DNA from: Tipula vernalis
Taxonomy: Eukaryota > Arthropoda > Insecta > Diptera > Tipulidae
Direction of reading: 5' to 3'
Length of the DNA stretch: 64,000 nucleotides
NCBI GenBank assembly: GCA_958295665.1
Contig: OY282558.1
Coordinates: 329,875,106-329,939,105 of the forward strand
Shown here: positions 12,349 to 24,529 of the stretch, piece after piece
How positions within the stretch are numbered: position 1 is the stretch's first letter
Layout of the letters: each line of letters starts with the position of its first letter
Notes under the pieces: generated by a model
The model's input: the letters and a program-made list of their open reading frames with translations, nothing else
Databases searched by the model: none
What the model was told of the DNA's origin: nothing
Program-made: the position numbers and the translations under genes

Positions 12349-12762
12349 TTAAATAAATATCGATAGAAGATCTAGGCGTATATATAGAACTATAAAATAA
12401 AATGTTTTTTTACAAATAAAAACTTTAACACATAAAAATTCAATTGTTACACAGCCCGGTACAATGATACGCTCACAATGAAGTGATGAATGAACAGCCA
12501 AGAGGACACCACCTCTCGTTTGTTTCGAGCTATTCAAAGGTGATCTGTCACATCTAAAAACAACAAAATCATTTGGAAAGAATTCAGCGTTGTAAATTCC
12601 ACAATGAAATCCAGTTTCCACAATAGCATATAATTGGAAATGCATCGAATAAAAAAAATTGCGGAATTCCATAGACTTCGATGACATTCCCCCAACATAG
12701 CGATAAAATAATTTATAGAGTATGCAATTCGATTTTTGGCTGGGATCTGTTATTGACTGCAT
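12349..12762 (-). pseudogene. LINE ORF2 apurinic-type endonuclease fragment
   Basis: Shows YRYVGGMSSKSMEFRNFF, then IVETGF (from the ETWL block), VVFRCDRS and RGGVLLAV. These are the order and spacing of the AP-endonuclease domain that nicks target DNA in LINEs. The ETWL motif has decayed and the C-terminal half of the domain is lost by frameshift after 12349, so this copy is inactive. Confidence 0.75.
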
Positions 12763-13313
12763 GGAGGTCGTTGAAGTAAAGGAAAAAAATGATTGTTCTT
12801 ATTTTGTTTCCTCTTATAAATCACAAATTCCTTTATCAATGAACCTGATGGCCATGAGCTAGGTTGAAGCAAGCTATCCACGCTAGATACCGGAACATTT
12901 ATCCGAAACGAAGAAAAATTACGGTCTTCTTCATTGATTCGACGTGATAATATGCGTTTGCAACTAACATCCAGAACACCAAACTTGTCTTTTAGATAGG
13001 ATAAAACTTCCAGTTCAGAAACGTCTTTATGGAGTCTGGACACAAAAATGGTTTTCCGAGGTGCAACCACTTGGAGTGATGAAATCAAGTCACCGGTGGC
13101 GATTATAATTTGCCGCTGTTTCGGAATCGTCGAATGTTTAGATGAAATTACCCATTCATGTTGAGAACTCGTTGTGTTACTAGATAGAGTCAGACAACTA
13201 TCATTAGTCATCATCGTCGATAGTAAATTTGTATCCAGTTCAGTATGAACTGGAGTTACGGTACCACCATTATCATTACTTTTATTATTAATGTTTTTAT
13301 GATTCACATTCAT
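12750..13313 (-). CDS. LINE ORF1 protein (187 codons, probably 5'-truncated)
   Basis: ORF1 proteins bind element RNA and help target-primed reverse transcription. The frame has a Ser/Thr/Asn-rich N-terminal half and a C-terminal block (TIFVSRLHKDVSELEVLSYL, then VSCKRI and SFRINVP) resembling the C-terminal region of insect LINE ORF1 proteins. No CCHC zinc knuckle is visible. The stop overlaps the ORF2 start, suggesting coupled translation in the parent element. Its first in-frame ATG is used here; the true start may be further upstream. Confidence 0.6.
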   Translation of the reverse strand: MNVNHKNINNKSNDNGGTVTPVHTELDTNLLSTMMTNDSCLTLSSNTTSSQHEWVISSKHSTIPKQRQIIIATGDLISSLQVVAPRKTIFVSRLHKDVSELEVLSYLKDKFGVLDVSCKRILSRRINEEDRNFSSFRINVPVSSVDSLLQPSSWPSGSLIKEFVIYKRKQNKNNHFFPLLQRPPCSQ

Positions 13314-13463
13314 ATTATCATTAATTTTAATATGAGTTGTAGTACAAAGCGAAGTGCTTTCTCAACATAACCTACAAATCACATTTTTTGCACAAATATT
13401 TCATACTAACCAAAAAATCTAGCTCATATGTAAGTTACAAATTTAGAATATCACGTGTGAAAT

Positions 13464-14379
13464 CAGAGCCTTCTAGAGTATAGAGCCATAATCTTAATGA
13501 CGTATTTTTTAGAAGCTTTTTTAGTGGTATAACTTTTCACTGATTTTCATAGGAACCCATAGTAAAAATGGTGTTTTTTAGCTTCAAGTTTTTCAATGAA
13601 AAAAGCAAAAATATTATAAAATGTTTATATAAAGGTTTTCTACATATCTTTAAGAACAATATACAAGAAGGCCATATTGGTATTTAGTAAATATTAATTG
13701 CAGAAATATTAAAATTAAATTATTTCTAAAATATATTTTTTCGAACTTTCATTTTGAAAAATACATCAAAGTTGGCTCTGACAAATTAAAATAATACTTG
13801 CTAAATTTATCTTTAGTTTTACTAGTGTACGTAAGATGTCTAAATGGTTACAGAAAAATACGAAAAAAAGTTATTTAATCCCAAAATTAACAAACGTTCC
13901 TATATTTTGTGAATTTGTTTTGCTTTTCCTACAATTTTTAAACTTAAAATTTCCCTAGGTTGTAATTTTTGATACGATTTTTCCCAATTTTTACGGCCAT
14001 CACTGCCATCTATGTAATGTATATTGACTTAAGACCAACGAATCGTAGTAAGCTTTTATTTTAATTTGACCAGAATGCTGTTGTTATGAAATTTTTCTTA
14101 TATTTTGGTTTAAATAAATCAATTATTACAAGAAAATGAAAACGATTTACTTCAACGACATTCATATATGTTGAAATTCAAACATTTTTGAAAGTATTTC
14201 AGAAATCATAATTAAGAATTTGTAACGTTTTCATTTAAAAATTTGTCTTAGGAAAAAAAGTGATTTCCCATATGTTTTGTGTGTTTTACTATGAAATGTT
14301 CCGTTTTTTCCTCGTTTCTAATTCCCTTATAAAAGCTCAGATTTTTTGATTATGGCTCTATAAAATACAGGGTGCTATG
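13464..14379. mobile_element. hAT-like non-autonomous element, copy 1 (916 bp)
   Basis: Near-identical, oppositely oriented copy of 49210-50127. Ends begin CAGAG/CATAG and share an imperfect inverted repeat of about 28 bp including TATAGAGCCATAAT. The flanks GTGAAAT (13457-13463) and GTAAAAT (14380-14386) look like a 7-bp target duplication with one mismatch. There is no coding capacity. Assignment to hAT rests on the CAGAG-type ends and the 7-8 bp duplication and is tentative. Confidence 0.75.
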
Positions 14380-14897
14380 GTAAAATAGACCTAAATAAAA
14401 AAAAAAGCGAAAAAAATTAAGAAATTAAGGTGAACTAGATAAGAACCTTCTGGTTTTATAAAAATAAATTATATTTTGACATTTGCATCTACTTTAATCA
14501 TTTATATATTGTGGATAAAATATACATTGTTTATAAATAATGAAAGTGCATGTTTATGAGACAAACGAATTGATTTCTTCGTTTAATACGATCGCCAGCA
14601 AAAAGGTTTATGTTTTTCATAACGGCATCGTAAGTGGGCCTATCATTAAGAATCAATTTCAAATAACGCTTATATAATCATAACACAATGCGATATAATG
14701 GCCGAGAGCAATTATTGAAAATGGATAATGAATCAAATGTAGATGTAAGCCTCCAATTAATTATTCAAACGTCAATGTATATCACCCGTATAATTTAATA
14801 TCCGAACATATTCCCATCAATTAAAAAAACCACGCCAAAATCAACATTTTCACCACTGACATGAAAATTGCCTATGCCTCAAATATATATGGTACTA

Positions 14898-15026
14898 CAG
14901 TGAAATTCACTTATAACGACATTAAGAATCCGTTGTTATAACCGAGTGTCATAATATACGGATTTTATTACACGAGTAACATAACAAATCAGTTCAAATT
15001 TCCAGCGTTATAAAGGAATTTCACTG
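14898..15026. mobile_element. Short MITE, 129 bp, TA-flanked
   Basis: Left end CAGTGAAATTCACTTATAAC and right end (reverse complement) CAGTGAAATTCCTTTATAAC form inverted repeats flanked by TA on both sides (14896-14897, 15027-15028). The CAGTGAAA start resembles pogo/Tigger-type mariner elements. Confidence 0.7.
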
Positions 15027-15104
15027 TATATCCATATGGTAATGATGATGTTGATTATTGATAAGTAACAATGAGTATGAACACAATATATAGTATTCCA
15101 TGTT

Positions 15105-15455
15105 GAAATATTCTGGAAAATGGACATTTCCTTTCTAATTTTAATATTAACTCCATATTAAACAGAAACGAAAATTTAAATTCTGGAAAATGAAGATTTA
15201 ATTTTTTTATCGAGAATTTTACGTTGAAATATTTTGGAAAAGGGGAAATTTACTGCCTTTTCTAGTAATAAATTCTGGAAAAGTGCCGGGTCATATTCTG
15301 GAAAAACGGAGAAAAATTCTATAAAAATATTTTGGAAAAGAGACCATTTACTGCTTTTTTTCTAGATGCATATTTAGGAAAAGTAGGAAATATTTGGGAA
15401 AACTAAAAATTTACAGCTATTTTATGGTTAATTTTTTTTGGAAAAGTAGCATTTT
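15105..15455 (+). repeat. Degenerate tandem array around a TTCTGGAAAA core
   Basis: About nine occurrences of ATTCTGGAAAA, ATTTTGGAAAA or close variants within 350 bp. Several are followed by ATTTACTGC and TTTTCTAG, with irregular spacing of roughly 25-60 bp. It looks like an old minisatellite. No coding sense is seen. Confidence 0.6.
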
Positions 15456-15459
15456 TATT

Positions 15460-16543
15460 TAGTTTAGTTATTGCTACATTTTAAATTATTACATTTTTTT
15501 AGTTTTAAAAATTAGCACTTTAATAAATATAGAGCTATTTTCTTGTTGAAATTGACGCTGTATTACATGGTATGCTTTCATTCATTTTCCCTTGTGAAAG
15601 TAATTTTGGCAAAAATACTTAAAGCAAACCTATGATTTCGTCGAAAATATACTAACTATTTAAGTAAATTTTAGTAGGTTAATTTAAACCATGGGTTTTA
15701 ATTTTCAAGTACATATAGTATATATATTCCTCAAATTTAAACTAATCCAAACCAACACTAGATATTATGTACATAAGTATATTTTGGATTGAAGCTCAGC
15801 TTCACTTTCGGGAAAAACTAACCATTTTAATTCATGTGTTTAAATTTAATACATAAGATTTTAAATAAAAAACGAAAGCCCCACAGAATACGTTTCGAGC
15901 CAACGATATACATTTTACAAAAATTGTCGTTATTTTGTGCAGGGGCATTCCTTAAAAGAAGTCATGGGTTTTCTTACATAATGGTGAAACAATATAAATC
16001 CTCTGACCCAAGCTGCCAAATCACAGACCCACAATTAATGTTAGGTTATTTAGAACTGAGAGGTTTTGACCAGTTCAGTTATAATATCTCTAGTATACTG
16101 TTGAAAATCTTTAAGAATTTGAATAACTTCGTTCGGAGAGCATCCACAATGTTTAACACTTCTTTTCTAAAGATTTATGCCGTTTGCAGATCACAACATT
16201 ATGTGAGCAATGTAAGAATTGGCTGGTATATTTTTTATGCAGTGCTTTAGTCTGGACAGATCATCGCTGTGGACCGTTCTCGTGAAGCTCCTCCGCCCTA
16301 ATAGCGTGATATTATTTAAGGGCGTTCCATAGTAATTTCCTACTAAGATTTATATACGAACTTTAGCACCAAGAGAATTTATTAGGCGATTTTATTAAAG
16401 CAATTAATGTATCAATCAAAAATATCAACATGTCTTTGAAATTCCAATCATTAAAATGTCATGAAACGTCAATAAAACGTCACAGAGAGAATTTATATTT
16501 CAAAGCTAACGAAATATATATTTTTTCAAATATTGACGATATT
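15460..16543. other. Gene-free DNA left of the Harbinger element
   Basis: A 138-codon open frame at 15834-16250 has no motif I recognise, no good codon bias and no splice or repeat context, so I do not call it a gene. Confidence 0.35.
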
Positions 16544-16809
16544 GGGCTACATTCTCGATACCACATTGCAAGCAAATTAGCAACTTTGCTAGCTGAAATC
16601 GAGTTTTCACATTCTCAACAAGTTTTGCTAGCTATTAGCAATCAAAATAGCACAAAATCTTGCTATCGAGTTTTTGAGATGTTAAATCAAACATTAATGT
16701 TATTTTAGGTTAGGTTGAGTGACATTTCTAAAAAAATAAACCATCTGTTTCAAAAATTCGGTTGTAAAACTGATTTGTTAAAACTTAAAATATTTGTTTA
16801 GAATTAAAA

Positions 16810-18025
16810 ATGGAGTGGTTACTAATACGTCAAAGGTATCGCTTCAATATTCAACGAAAAGTGTTTCGTGATAGGGAGAATCCCTTTGAATGTGAAGATG
16901 CAATTTTTTTTAAACGGTACAGGTTTACTAAAGATGCCACCAAATTAATTATTGAACTTCTTTCAGCAGACCTGAAATGAGCAACTTTATGAAGCAAGGC
17001 TATTCCACCTTTTTTGACGGTATAATCAAACTTTATATGGTATAATATTAACTTTAACGTTTCGGCGTGATAAAACTGCTACTTTTGTTTGCAGGTACTT
17101 ATAAGTTTGAACATTTTGGGCTGTGGAAATTTTCAATTTGTTTCTGGAGAACTGAACTTTCACAACCTCCAGCAACCAACAGTAAGTAAACTGTTGCAAC
17201 AATTTTTAAGTGCGATGAATTCCAGAACAAAGGAGTTTATAAAATTTCCCATTTCACTCGAAAATTTGGATCTAGTCAAAAGAGATTTTTATAAAAAATA
17301 TGGGTTTCCAAATGTTGTTGGGTGCATCGATGGGATCCATATTGCAATAAAAAAAACCAAGGTAGACGACGCTTACTGTTTTTTTAATAGAAAAGGATAT
17401 TTTTCGATAAATGTTCAAGCGGTAGATTATTTGAATGATACACCAAAAACAGAATTATTAAAATTATGTGAATTTATTTTAGCTTTGTGACTCTAATTAT
17501 ATATTTACGGACGTTGTTGTGAGATGGCCTGGTTCTACACATGACACACATATTTTTAACAATTCGGGACTTTATACGTTTCTACATTCGCAAGATTTCA
17601 CTGAAAATATGTGGCTTTTAGGCGATAGTGGATATCAATTACAACATTGCGTCATGATGCCGATCCTAAATCCATCAAATCCGCAAGAAACCAGATATAA
17701 TGATTACCATAAGAAAACCCGTAAAATAATCGAACAATCATTTGGGGTCCTTAAAAGTAAATTTAGGATCATTTGTAAAAGTGGTGGATTTCTTTGGTAT
17801 AATTTAGAAAAATCCGATGATATAATTACCTGCTGCTTTATTTTGCATAACATTGCACGTTTGAAAAATGAGCCAAACATAACCGATGATGAATCCTCAG
17901 CTTCAGAAAACGAACTTGATACCATTGAAAATAATATGCAAAATAGAGATACACCATCTCATATTAGAGGTACCTTAAATAGGAATATGCTTTTGAATTA
18001 TAATTTTCAAAATAGACGAAATTAG
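16810..18025 (+). pseudogene. Harbinger (HARBI1-like) transposase, spliced, 5' part damaged
   Basis: The DDE nuclease cuts and joins element ends. Exon pieces: 16810-about 17018 (MEWLLIRQRYRFN...ELLSADLK, followed by a stop/frameshift), about 17095-17421, and 17483-18025. The 61-bp intron 17422-17482 (GCG|gtagat...ttttag|CTT) restores the classic LCDSNYIFTDVVVRWPGSTHD block. All catalytic acidic residues are present: D in GCIDGIH (17329), D in LLGDSGYQL (17624) and E in KIIEQSF (17732). A tttgcag acceptor at 17094 suggests a first intron. Only the region around 16975-17090 is doubtful, so the copy is inactive or nearly so. Confidence 0.82.
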
Positions 18026-18803
18026 ACAACTATTTCACATAAATATTTTTTTATTAAATTCAGTCTTGTTTTCATTGTCGAATAAAATCGTCTGTTAATA
18101 CATACTGTATGTATGTATATAAAAATATAAAATAATTCAACTCTCGTTTTTCGGGTTTGCTTTTTTGTTCGAATAGCAGTGGTGCGGGCTCGTTGGGATG
18201 TAACTGGAACTGAATCATTAGCTAGAGTTTCTGGTGGCACTAACGATGAAATGTTCACCCCTAAAATTGGTGGCTCATTTGCCGTATCGATAATTTTTGC
18301 CAAATTTTCTCGGCTCGATCTAGTCAACTAGAATCAATATCAATTTAATAAACACTTATAAATCGATGTTCTTTATTTTCTAATATTACCTCAAATGTAT
18401 CACGATAAGATCCAAAGCCTTTCATGGCGTTTTCCCCAGCAATGCAAATTAATAATTCTTCATAATCTTTAATATACTTACTTACTTGGTATACTTTAAT
18501 CGCAGCTCTTCGTCAGTTCTACTCAACAAAGTATTTGCCGAATACTCCACACTTACTTCGCTCCATGCGTTTTTAAGGGCCTCTCCAAACAAATCAGAAT
18601 CACCTAAAATTTAGAATAGTGAAATATTCAAAAACTAGTGAATGCATTTGTTTATTATTGCACTTACAGTTTATTAGTTGTCGCTTTTTATCCAGAATAT
18701 TAATTAAAATATTAATTTGCTCATCTGTGTAGTTCGCTTTTCGTTTTTTCGAGCTATCCATTTTTGGGTCGTTAAGTAGTTGTTTGCAAAACTCTAATGT
18801 CAA
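18022..18803 (-). pseudogene. Harbinger Myb/SANT-like protein
   Basis: In Harbinger elements this partner protein binds the ends and helps the transposase enter the nucleus. Exon 1 (18803-18668) holds KKRKANYTDEQINILINIL, the start of a Myb/SANT trihelix. A GT (18667) to AG (18604) intron leads to 18603-about 18490 (LFGEALKNAWSEVSVEY...LLSRTDEELRLK). A frameshift then separates DYEELLICIAGENAMKGFGSY. A last exon (to 18022) is basic and Ser/Thr-rich. Its 3' end overlaps the transposase stop by a few bases. Confidence 0.65.
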
Positions 18804-18962
18804 AATTTAATTCAGCATCGCGCTGAATAAAAAATAATATGGCGGATTTGCTAGACGTATTGAGAATGTAATTTCTTATTTCCAAAATTGTCACTAGCAA
18901 TTCCGCCATTTTTGCTAATAGCAACAGTTTGTCTTGCTAGATGTACGAGAATGTAGCCCATT

Positions 18963-19947
18963 ATTTGCCTCCAGCAAAGGATTTTAGATAATTTAGGGAA
19001 TTTAAATTCCGTATTACACGGTAACCTGTTAATTTTATCTTAAAGACACCTATGAAACAATTGTTAGAATTTAGCAGATGTATTAACCGTAGAAAAATAT
19101 TAAAAGTTTGATATTACAACGGAGAACAGTTCAATAAATGATTTAAATGCTTCAATTACTTCAAATTTGTGAACAGGTAGATGATTGATTGTCACATTTA
19201 TCACCAACATAAAAAAAATCAGTCTCGTTTTTGACAAAATCTGGTTGGGTAATATTAGAATATAGAAATATTATTTAGTGAATATAGAATATTTTCTCTT
19301 CTACTGCAACCCCCTCTATTTTAGACTCTTCAACTATCAACATTTGTGAGAATGGGGGGCAAAACAAAAATAACAAAAATGTATGGCTGGAAGGGCGGAA
19401 GTATGGACACGACATTTTTTAATCGAAGTTTTAGAGTCCTGGTAACCTGATTCGTCAGGAGATATGAAAATCTGGTACAAGATTTTTTTTTTTTTTTGCA
19501 ATATAACTTCGTTAGTGTGGGAAAAGTAAAAACGGAATCTAGACTTTTTTCAATTTTTTCTTTTTTTTTTCTTGACCTTTTTTTTTTTCTTGATCTTTCG
19601 GTTTTTTCTATGAGAGAAATTTTTACGTTTTGAATTTTGTGGCTAGCTATACGAAGCTAGTCTTTGTTTCAAGTTCTTTAAATATTTGCATCGCTCCCAA
19701 AACATTTTTTGAACAAAATTGTTTTTAATTGTTGCTGCGCTATTTTTGATCGTTCCGTTCGGCTTCGCAGGAAGCCAATGTTTCAAACACAATTTGTAAC
19801 AACGTATTTATGAATTTTCTGTCTCACTTAATAATGGCAAAAATGAAACAAACCGCTGAAAAACATTTTTTTTATAAATAATAAAACACCCAAAGAACGA
19901 CTGGCTCGCAGGACGATCACAAACTTAATCAATAAGGTTAAATATTG
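18963..19947. other. Gene-free DNA with T-rich runs
   Basis: Several homopolymer T and C/T runs (about 19484-19600). No open frame, terminal repeat or domain was recognised. Confidence 0.35.
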
Positions 19948-19951
19948 TTAA

Positions 19952-21282
19952 CCCTTTCGCACGTGGCGCACATTAGAATGTACATTATATTTGAATGTCA
20001 TTTTTACAGTAAATTGATAAATATTTATAGTAAATGATGTACCGTTATATTAAATCGGGTTTTCTCTTTTACTCACGTTCAATATTTTCCCTACAAATTT
20101 AATTTTAATCAGTTTTGCTTAAGTTTTCGACGAGGACATTACATATTTCAAAAGATCATATGTGATCAACAGTGATTTAATTTATAAGTGTAGCATACAT
20201 TAAGGTAATAAACAATTAACTTTATATACTGTATTACTAAAATTTGTACAGTAAATCAAAATTCGGTTAATTTTTGTGGAATTTTATATTAATCGCCGTT
20301 ATAAATTGGGTTAAACTTTAATATAGATTAAAATGTACAAAAAGTTGAAATTCCAATTTACATTATAATGTTTTGTACAATTAAATGTATAATTCGTGTC
20401 AAAATTCAAATATTAACAATACTCGTACGTTCCGTATACTAGTCAACTGGCATCCAAGCTACACAGGAAAGGTATATAAGCCTAATCATTGTGGCATAAA
20501 AGTATATAGCTGGGTGGAAAATCAGGTCAACCATAGTTCTTCCTTTACCAAGGAGCCACATTAGGAATATCTGCTGTACTAGTCGAGAGGCTTAATCGAC
20601 CTGGGCATTTAATTTTTTTTTTACCAAATTTTTTACGTATCAGTTGTTTAGGAAACAATAAGACCAAATAGATTTTTTACCCTACCATTCATCACAGTTA
20701 GCAGGGATGAACTGAAGACGTCGATATCATGAAGAGGAACAAAACTACTAAAAATATCACGATATTCTCCGGCTCAAAATAATTCGGTTGTACAATAGTG
20801 GCGTGGGAAGAGTGGGCTTACTCGATCAATTCATATCATATTACAGAATTTTCATTAAACCTTGAAAATCGACGCTAAGTGTTATTATACACAATTATTT
20901 TAGATTTTGCTTTGGCTTCAATGGGATTTAGTACAGGATAAAACAACAAATAGGGCCTGGATTTATTGTATTTTAGCATAGAAGTAGGCGATGCACCACC
21001 ATATGCTGGCCAAACAGCGAATCCTTCAAAGATGCAAGATGAACTGCACAAATTCTCATCAAGGAACTATTGGTGTGTTTATGTATCACCAAAAAGCGAT
21101 ATTGCTTCGAAGTTTTCCATTCACAATGAGATTAAAATTCCTACATTTCACTATCACTTTTACTATGTTTTGAAACCAAATAAACGCCAAAGAAATAATT
21201 GGTTCATTTCACCTCTAATAGGTTGTATTGATCACAAATAAACCAAATTTCAATTTCTCAATTTAATTCTCGTGCGAAAGGT
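19952..21282. mobile_element. piggyBac-type element, 1331 bp, TTAA-flanked
   Basis: The left end CCCTTTCGCACGTG follows TTAA (19948-19951). The right end, in reverse complement ACCTTTCGCACGAG, precedes TTAA (21283-21286). TTAA duplication and CCY-type ends are diagnostic of piggyBac. The interior is mostly non-coding. Two overlapping frames at 20966-21241 could be a shredded transposase piece but I cannot align them confidently, so the element is taken as non-autonomous. Confidence 0.72.
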
Positions 21283-21289
21283 TTAAGAA

Positions 21290-22516
21290 GAAAACTACAC
21301 GTAACTTTAAAATTACGAGAAGTGAGCTACACCACCTGAAAATTATAACAAACAAATTATAAATTTGAGAATTTTTAGTACGTCAGCTTCGCCCAATTAT
21401 AGTTGTTATGTCCGATGCCTCAGAGGATATAAGAGGTACCTCCGGGATAGTATTCTCGGTTGGTCTATGATTTTCTACTGAAATAGGGATCAAACAGCCC
21501 TTAGGCACTATACGCTTGCTTCCGCTGGGTTGAGTTTATCTGGTTGGCTTTGGGTTTTCTTTTTGTTTTTTTTTGTAACCTTCCTGTAACCTTCTTTTTG
21601 ATTTTGGTTCTGTTTGTTTTTGTCCTTTTATTATTTAGAGGTGGCAGAATGGTTTTTTTTCTTTCGTACTTTACATTTTTCGGGAACACGGTTTAACAAG
21701 GTACACAATTAGTAAAACACCAAACCACACAAAGGAGAAGACCCCAATTAGTTTATAGGGGCTATTTTTTATTTATTTTTTTTTCGTAACGCAATTTGCG
21801 GGGGGAGCCTATTCCAATAAGGCGGATTGTTAGAATTGAATTATTAAACCTATTTCCTCTGAAAGGGCTTTAAGTGTTTATTTATTAAACGCACGAAACT
21901 ATTACACGCGACAACTAACTTTTTGAACTGAATATTTTACAGTCTATAGTCCACATGGTAATCCATTTATACATATTATTCAATCACAATTCAGTTTGTT
22001 TTTTTCCGAAGGAAACAATTTTGTCAACGGCTTTCATACTTGCCCATTCTCACCACCATCTAATTTAGTGTATACAAACTAGCGAAAAAAAAAAATGAAT
22101 TGTGTTGCATTAATTTTCCCTCTGCGGTGCTTACCCATAAACTATAAATCCTGTACGCCACCCACCGAGAGGCATAACAGTATAGATAGCTGAGATTTTA
22201 TTATTATTATTACGTTTGGGTACATAAAGTCTCTCTACTTATCTATATCGTATTTGGATTTTCTATTTCCTTCGTTGATTACCTATAATTTTTTTTTTTT
22301 AAATATTCATAGTGATAATCTTAAGTTTTTCCTGTTAAAGATATGAATATTATAGATAATGTTATAAGATTATGGATCATATAATTTTGAGTAATACCTA
22401 ATGATTGAATAGTTTCATGATGTTTGACATTTGTAGTCGATAAGGATAAATTTGACAAATTCGATAATGCCGAAATTGATATTGACCATGGCGATGACGA
22501 CGTTGATGATGTTGTA
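21290..22516. other. Gene-free DNA
   Basis: T-rich tracts at 21550-21780 produce a low-complexity Lys/Arg frame on the minus strand (21501-21689) that is not a credible gene. No repeat boundaries were seen. Confidence 0.35.
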
Positions 22517-22683
22517 GGGATAACTACTCGCTAGGCACTTTTATTGAAGCAATTTCCAGATATGACACCTTAAGGGTTGAATTTATACAAATTTTTAAAT
22601 TATATATTATGCTCCTTTCATAAAACTTAATGTGTAATTCCTATCGTAAGCAGTGACAAACCAAAATGAGCCTGTATCCAGCC
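22517..22683 (-). repeat. Dispersed repeat, inverted relative to 50326-50493
   Basis: In reverse complement this segment matches 50326-50493 at roughly 75 percent by eye, starting with GGCTGGATA[C/T]AGGCTCATTT and passing through TTTGTATAAATTCAACCCT to GTGCCTAGC. The family is unknown. The boundaries given are where the similarity fades. Confidence 0.6.
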
Positions 22684-23473
22684 ATAACATCACTATATGG
22701 AAATACCAGTTTATAGGTTCTTTGCAAATTTTTCATTTTATATGAAATGTGTTTCGGCTGAAATATTTCGGCTGGTACCTTTCGGCTGAGATAGCCAAGA
22801 CACTATCTGCATTACCGACATTTTACTTTCTTACTAGTCGCATACAAACAAACAGATGTTCCCATAAGACATGTAAACAATGTTTTATTTGTATTGATAA
22901 TACATTCTGTAATATTTGAATTTTTGTGTAAATAAATAATCACCCCTATTAAGATTCAAGAGTCAATCGCCAATCGACAAAAACAATAAGAAAACCGAAA
23001 AGGCAACACAGAGTCATGTCGATTGTCGATCGAATCGACAGTCATAATAGTCCATCAAGAATCTGATTCGTAAGGAGTAACTACATGAGCTGTTTTCCTT
23101 TTATAAATGCTTCGAAAATTTTCAAAATCACTTTTTACAAGAATTTCAATTTGCTCAATTTTTTTATTTTTTGGAGTAAAGTAGTTTGGCTATGGCACGT
23201 CCATATATGAGTAGATTTTGTTTTGATTTCAGGTTTTATTTTTTTTTCTTGTCGATTTCACTCATAAATATTATATAATATCATTTGTGTACGATGCAAT
23301 ATTCGCATCTTGATTTGCTATTGAACAATTTTTACTTTTCCTACTATAATGAAGTTATATTGGGAAAATATTGTAATCGCAAAAAATATTGTTCCACATT
23401 TTCCCATTTCTCGATGAATTAGGTTACCAGAATTGTATGCACAAAATCAAAAGGGTTGAAACCTCATGAGATG
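22684..23473. other. Gene-free AT-rich DNA
   Basis: A short triplication-like TTTCGGCTG motif occurs at 22751-22790. Otherwise there is nothing recognisable. Confidence 0.3.
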
Positions 23474-24415
23474 ATCCTCCAACTCAATTTACATCTAATC
23501 CTCCAACTCAATCGCAACGCAATCCTGAACGCAATCACCAAATTAACCGCAACCCAACCCTCAACTCAATCATTAAATCAACCCCAAATCAACCCTTAAC
23601 CGTAAACTATTAAATAATTAGCAAGCTAACTAAACCCTAACGCAATTGCACCTCCACTTACTCAACCCCACACTATATCGCTAAACCAAACCCAAAATCA
23701 ACTCGACTGGAAAGCTACACCTACCATATGCATAAATTCAACTCCAATCAATCCAATCTAATTTTCCACGAAACCCTAAACTCTACCCCTAATTAATTCC
23801 CAATTGAACCCCTCACTCCAATCCAACCAAACCTCAACTCAAGCCCTATTCAACCTTAACTCGATCTCAACTGAGCTAAACACCAAACTCAACCATAACT
23901 CAACCACAACTCCACCTTTAATTCAACCTCAAATCAATCCCCTCAACTCAAGCCAAACTCAACGTTCAACTCAAACCCAAAATCAACACGCAACCACAAA
24001 CTGAACCCCTAAATAACTCCCTAGCTAAACTTCAATTCCACTCTACTCAACAACTCTACCATCAACGCAACACTCAACTTAAAGCCCAGCTCAATCCTCA
24101 AATCAACACAATCCGAAAAAGAAGATGAGTACATGCGTACATGTATTCAACTTCCAACTCAATATCAACATAACCTCGAACTCAACGTCCAACTCAGTTC
24201 TCAAATCAGCACGACTCGAAAAGCTACGTACGTACATGAACTCAACTCAAAACAACTCAAGCTAACTACCAACTCAATCCTTAATACAAATAAATTCCCA
24301 ATTTAAGCGCTGATTTCTACTCAACTCAATCTCAAATCAAATCCATCTCACACCAACTCAACCCACAAATGGAACCCAACTCAATCCTCAACCAATTATT
24401 TTCGATTATTTTATA
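23474..24415 (+). repeat. Degenerate AACTCAAYCC satellite-like tract
   Basis: Dozens of CAACTCAA, AACTCAATCC and AACCYCAA variants in tandem but irregular register. The + strand is almost free of G over nearly 1 kb, so it is strongly strand-asymmetric. Open frames inside it are translations of the repeat. Confidence 0.8.
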
Positions 24416-24529
24416 TAATAAACTATCTGGTATACCAGCTGTGTTACCTGGCAGATGATGTTGCGTCTTGTCATTGACATTTGACTAACGTTTCTTTAAA
24501 GGCGGCTTTTACTAATGCTATAGCATACC

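Larger units (their letters stand above)
9827..13320 (-). mobile_element. Non-LTR retrotransposon (LINE), nearly full coding order
   Basis: On the minus strand ORF1 (13313-12750) is followed by ORF2 with endonuclease (12762-12349), RT (11978-10407) and C-terminal region (10396-9842). ORF2 overlaps ORF1 by 13 bases. The 3' end carries a short run of GTAA/TAAG tetramers (9827-9855) instead of plain poly(A), so the tail type is like CR1/I-like families. ORF2 is broken by a frameshifted stretch between 12349 and 11978 and by a deletion near 10400. It is the best preserved LINE of the window. Confidence 0.85.
16544..18959 (+). mobile_element. PIF/Harbinger DNA transposon, 2416 bp
   Basis: Ends GGGCTACATTCTCG (16544) and CGAGAATGTAGCCC (ending 18959) are perfect inverted repeats flanked by a 3-bp ATT duplication (16541-16543, 18960-18962). 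Inside are the two genes typical of the superfamily, arranged convergently: a DDE transposase on + (to 18025) and a Myb/SANT-like DNA-binding protein on - (from 18803). This is the most complete DNA transposon in the window. Confidence 0.88.

Noticed and set aside
15834..16250. 138-codon + strand frame
   Set aside because: No recognisable motif, no splice or repeat context; length is possible by chance.
20966..21241. 91-codon frame inside the piggyBac-type element
   Set aside because: A YAGQT stretch faintly recalls a piggyBac transposase block, but I could not follow it further, so it is not called as a gene.
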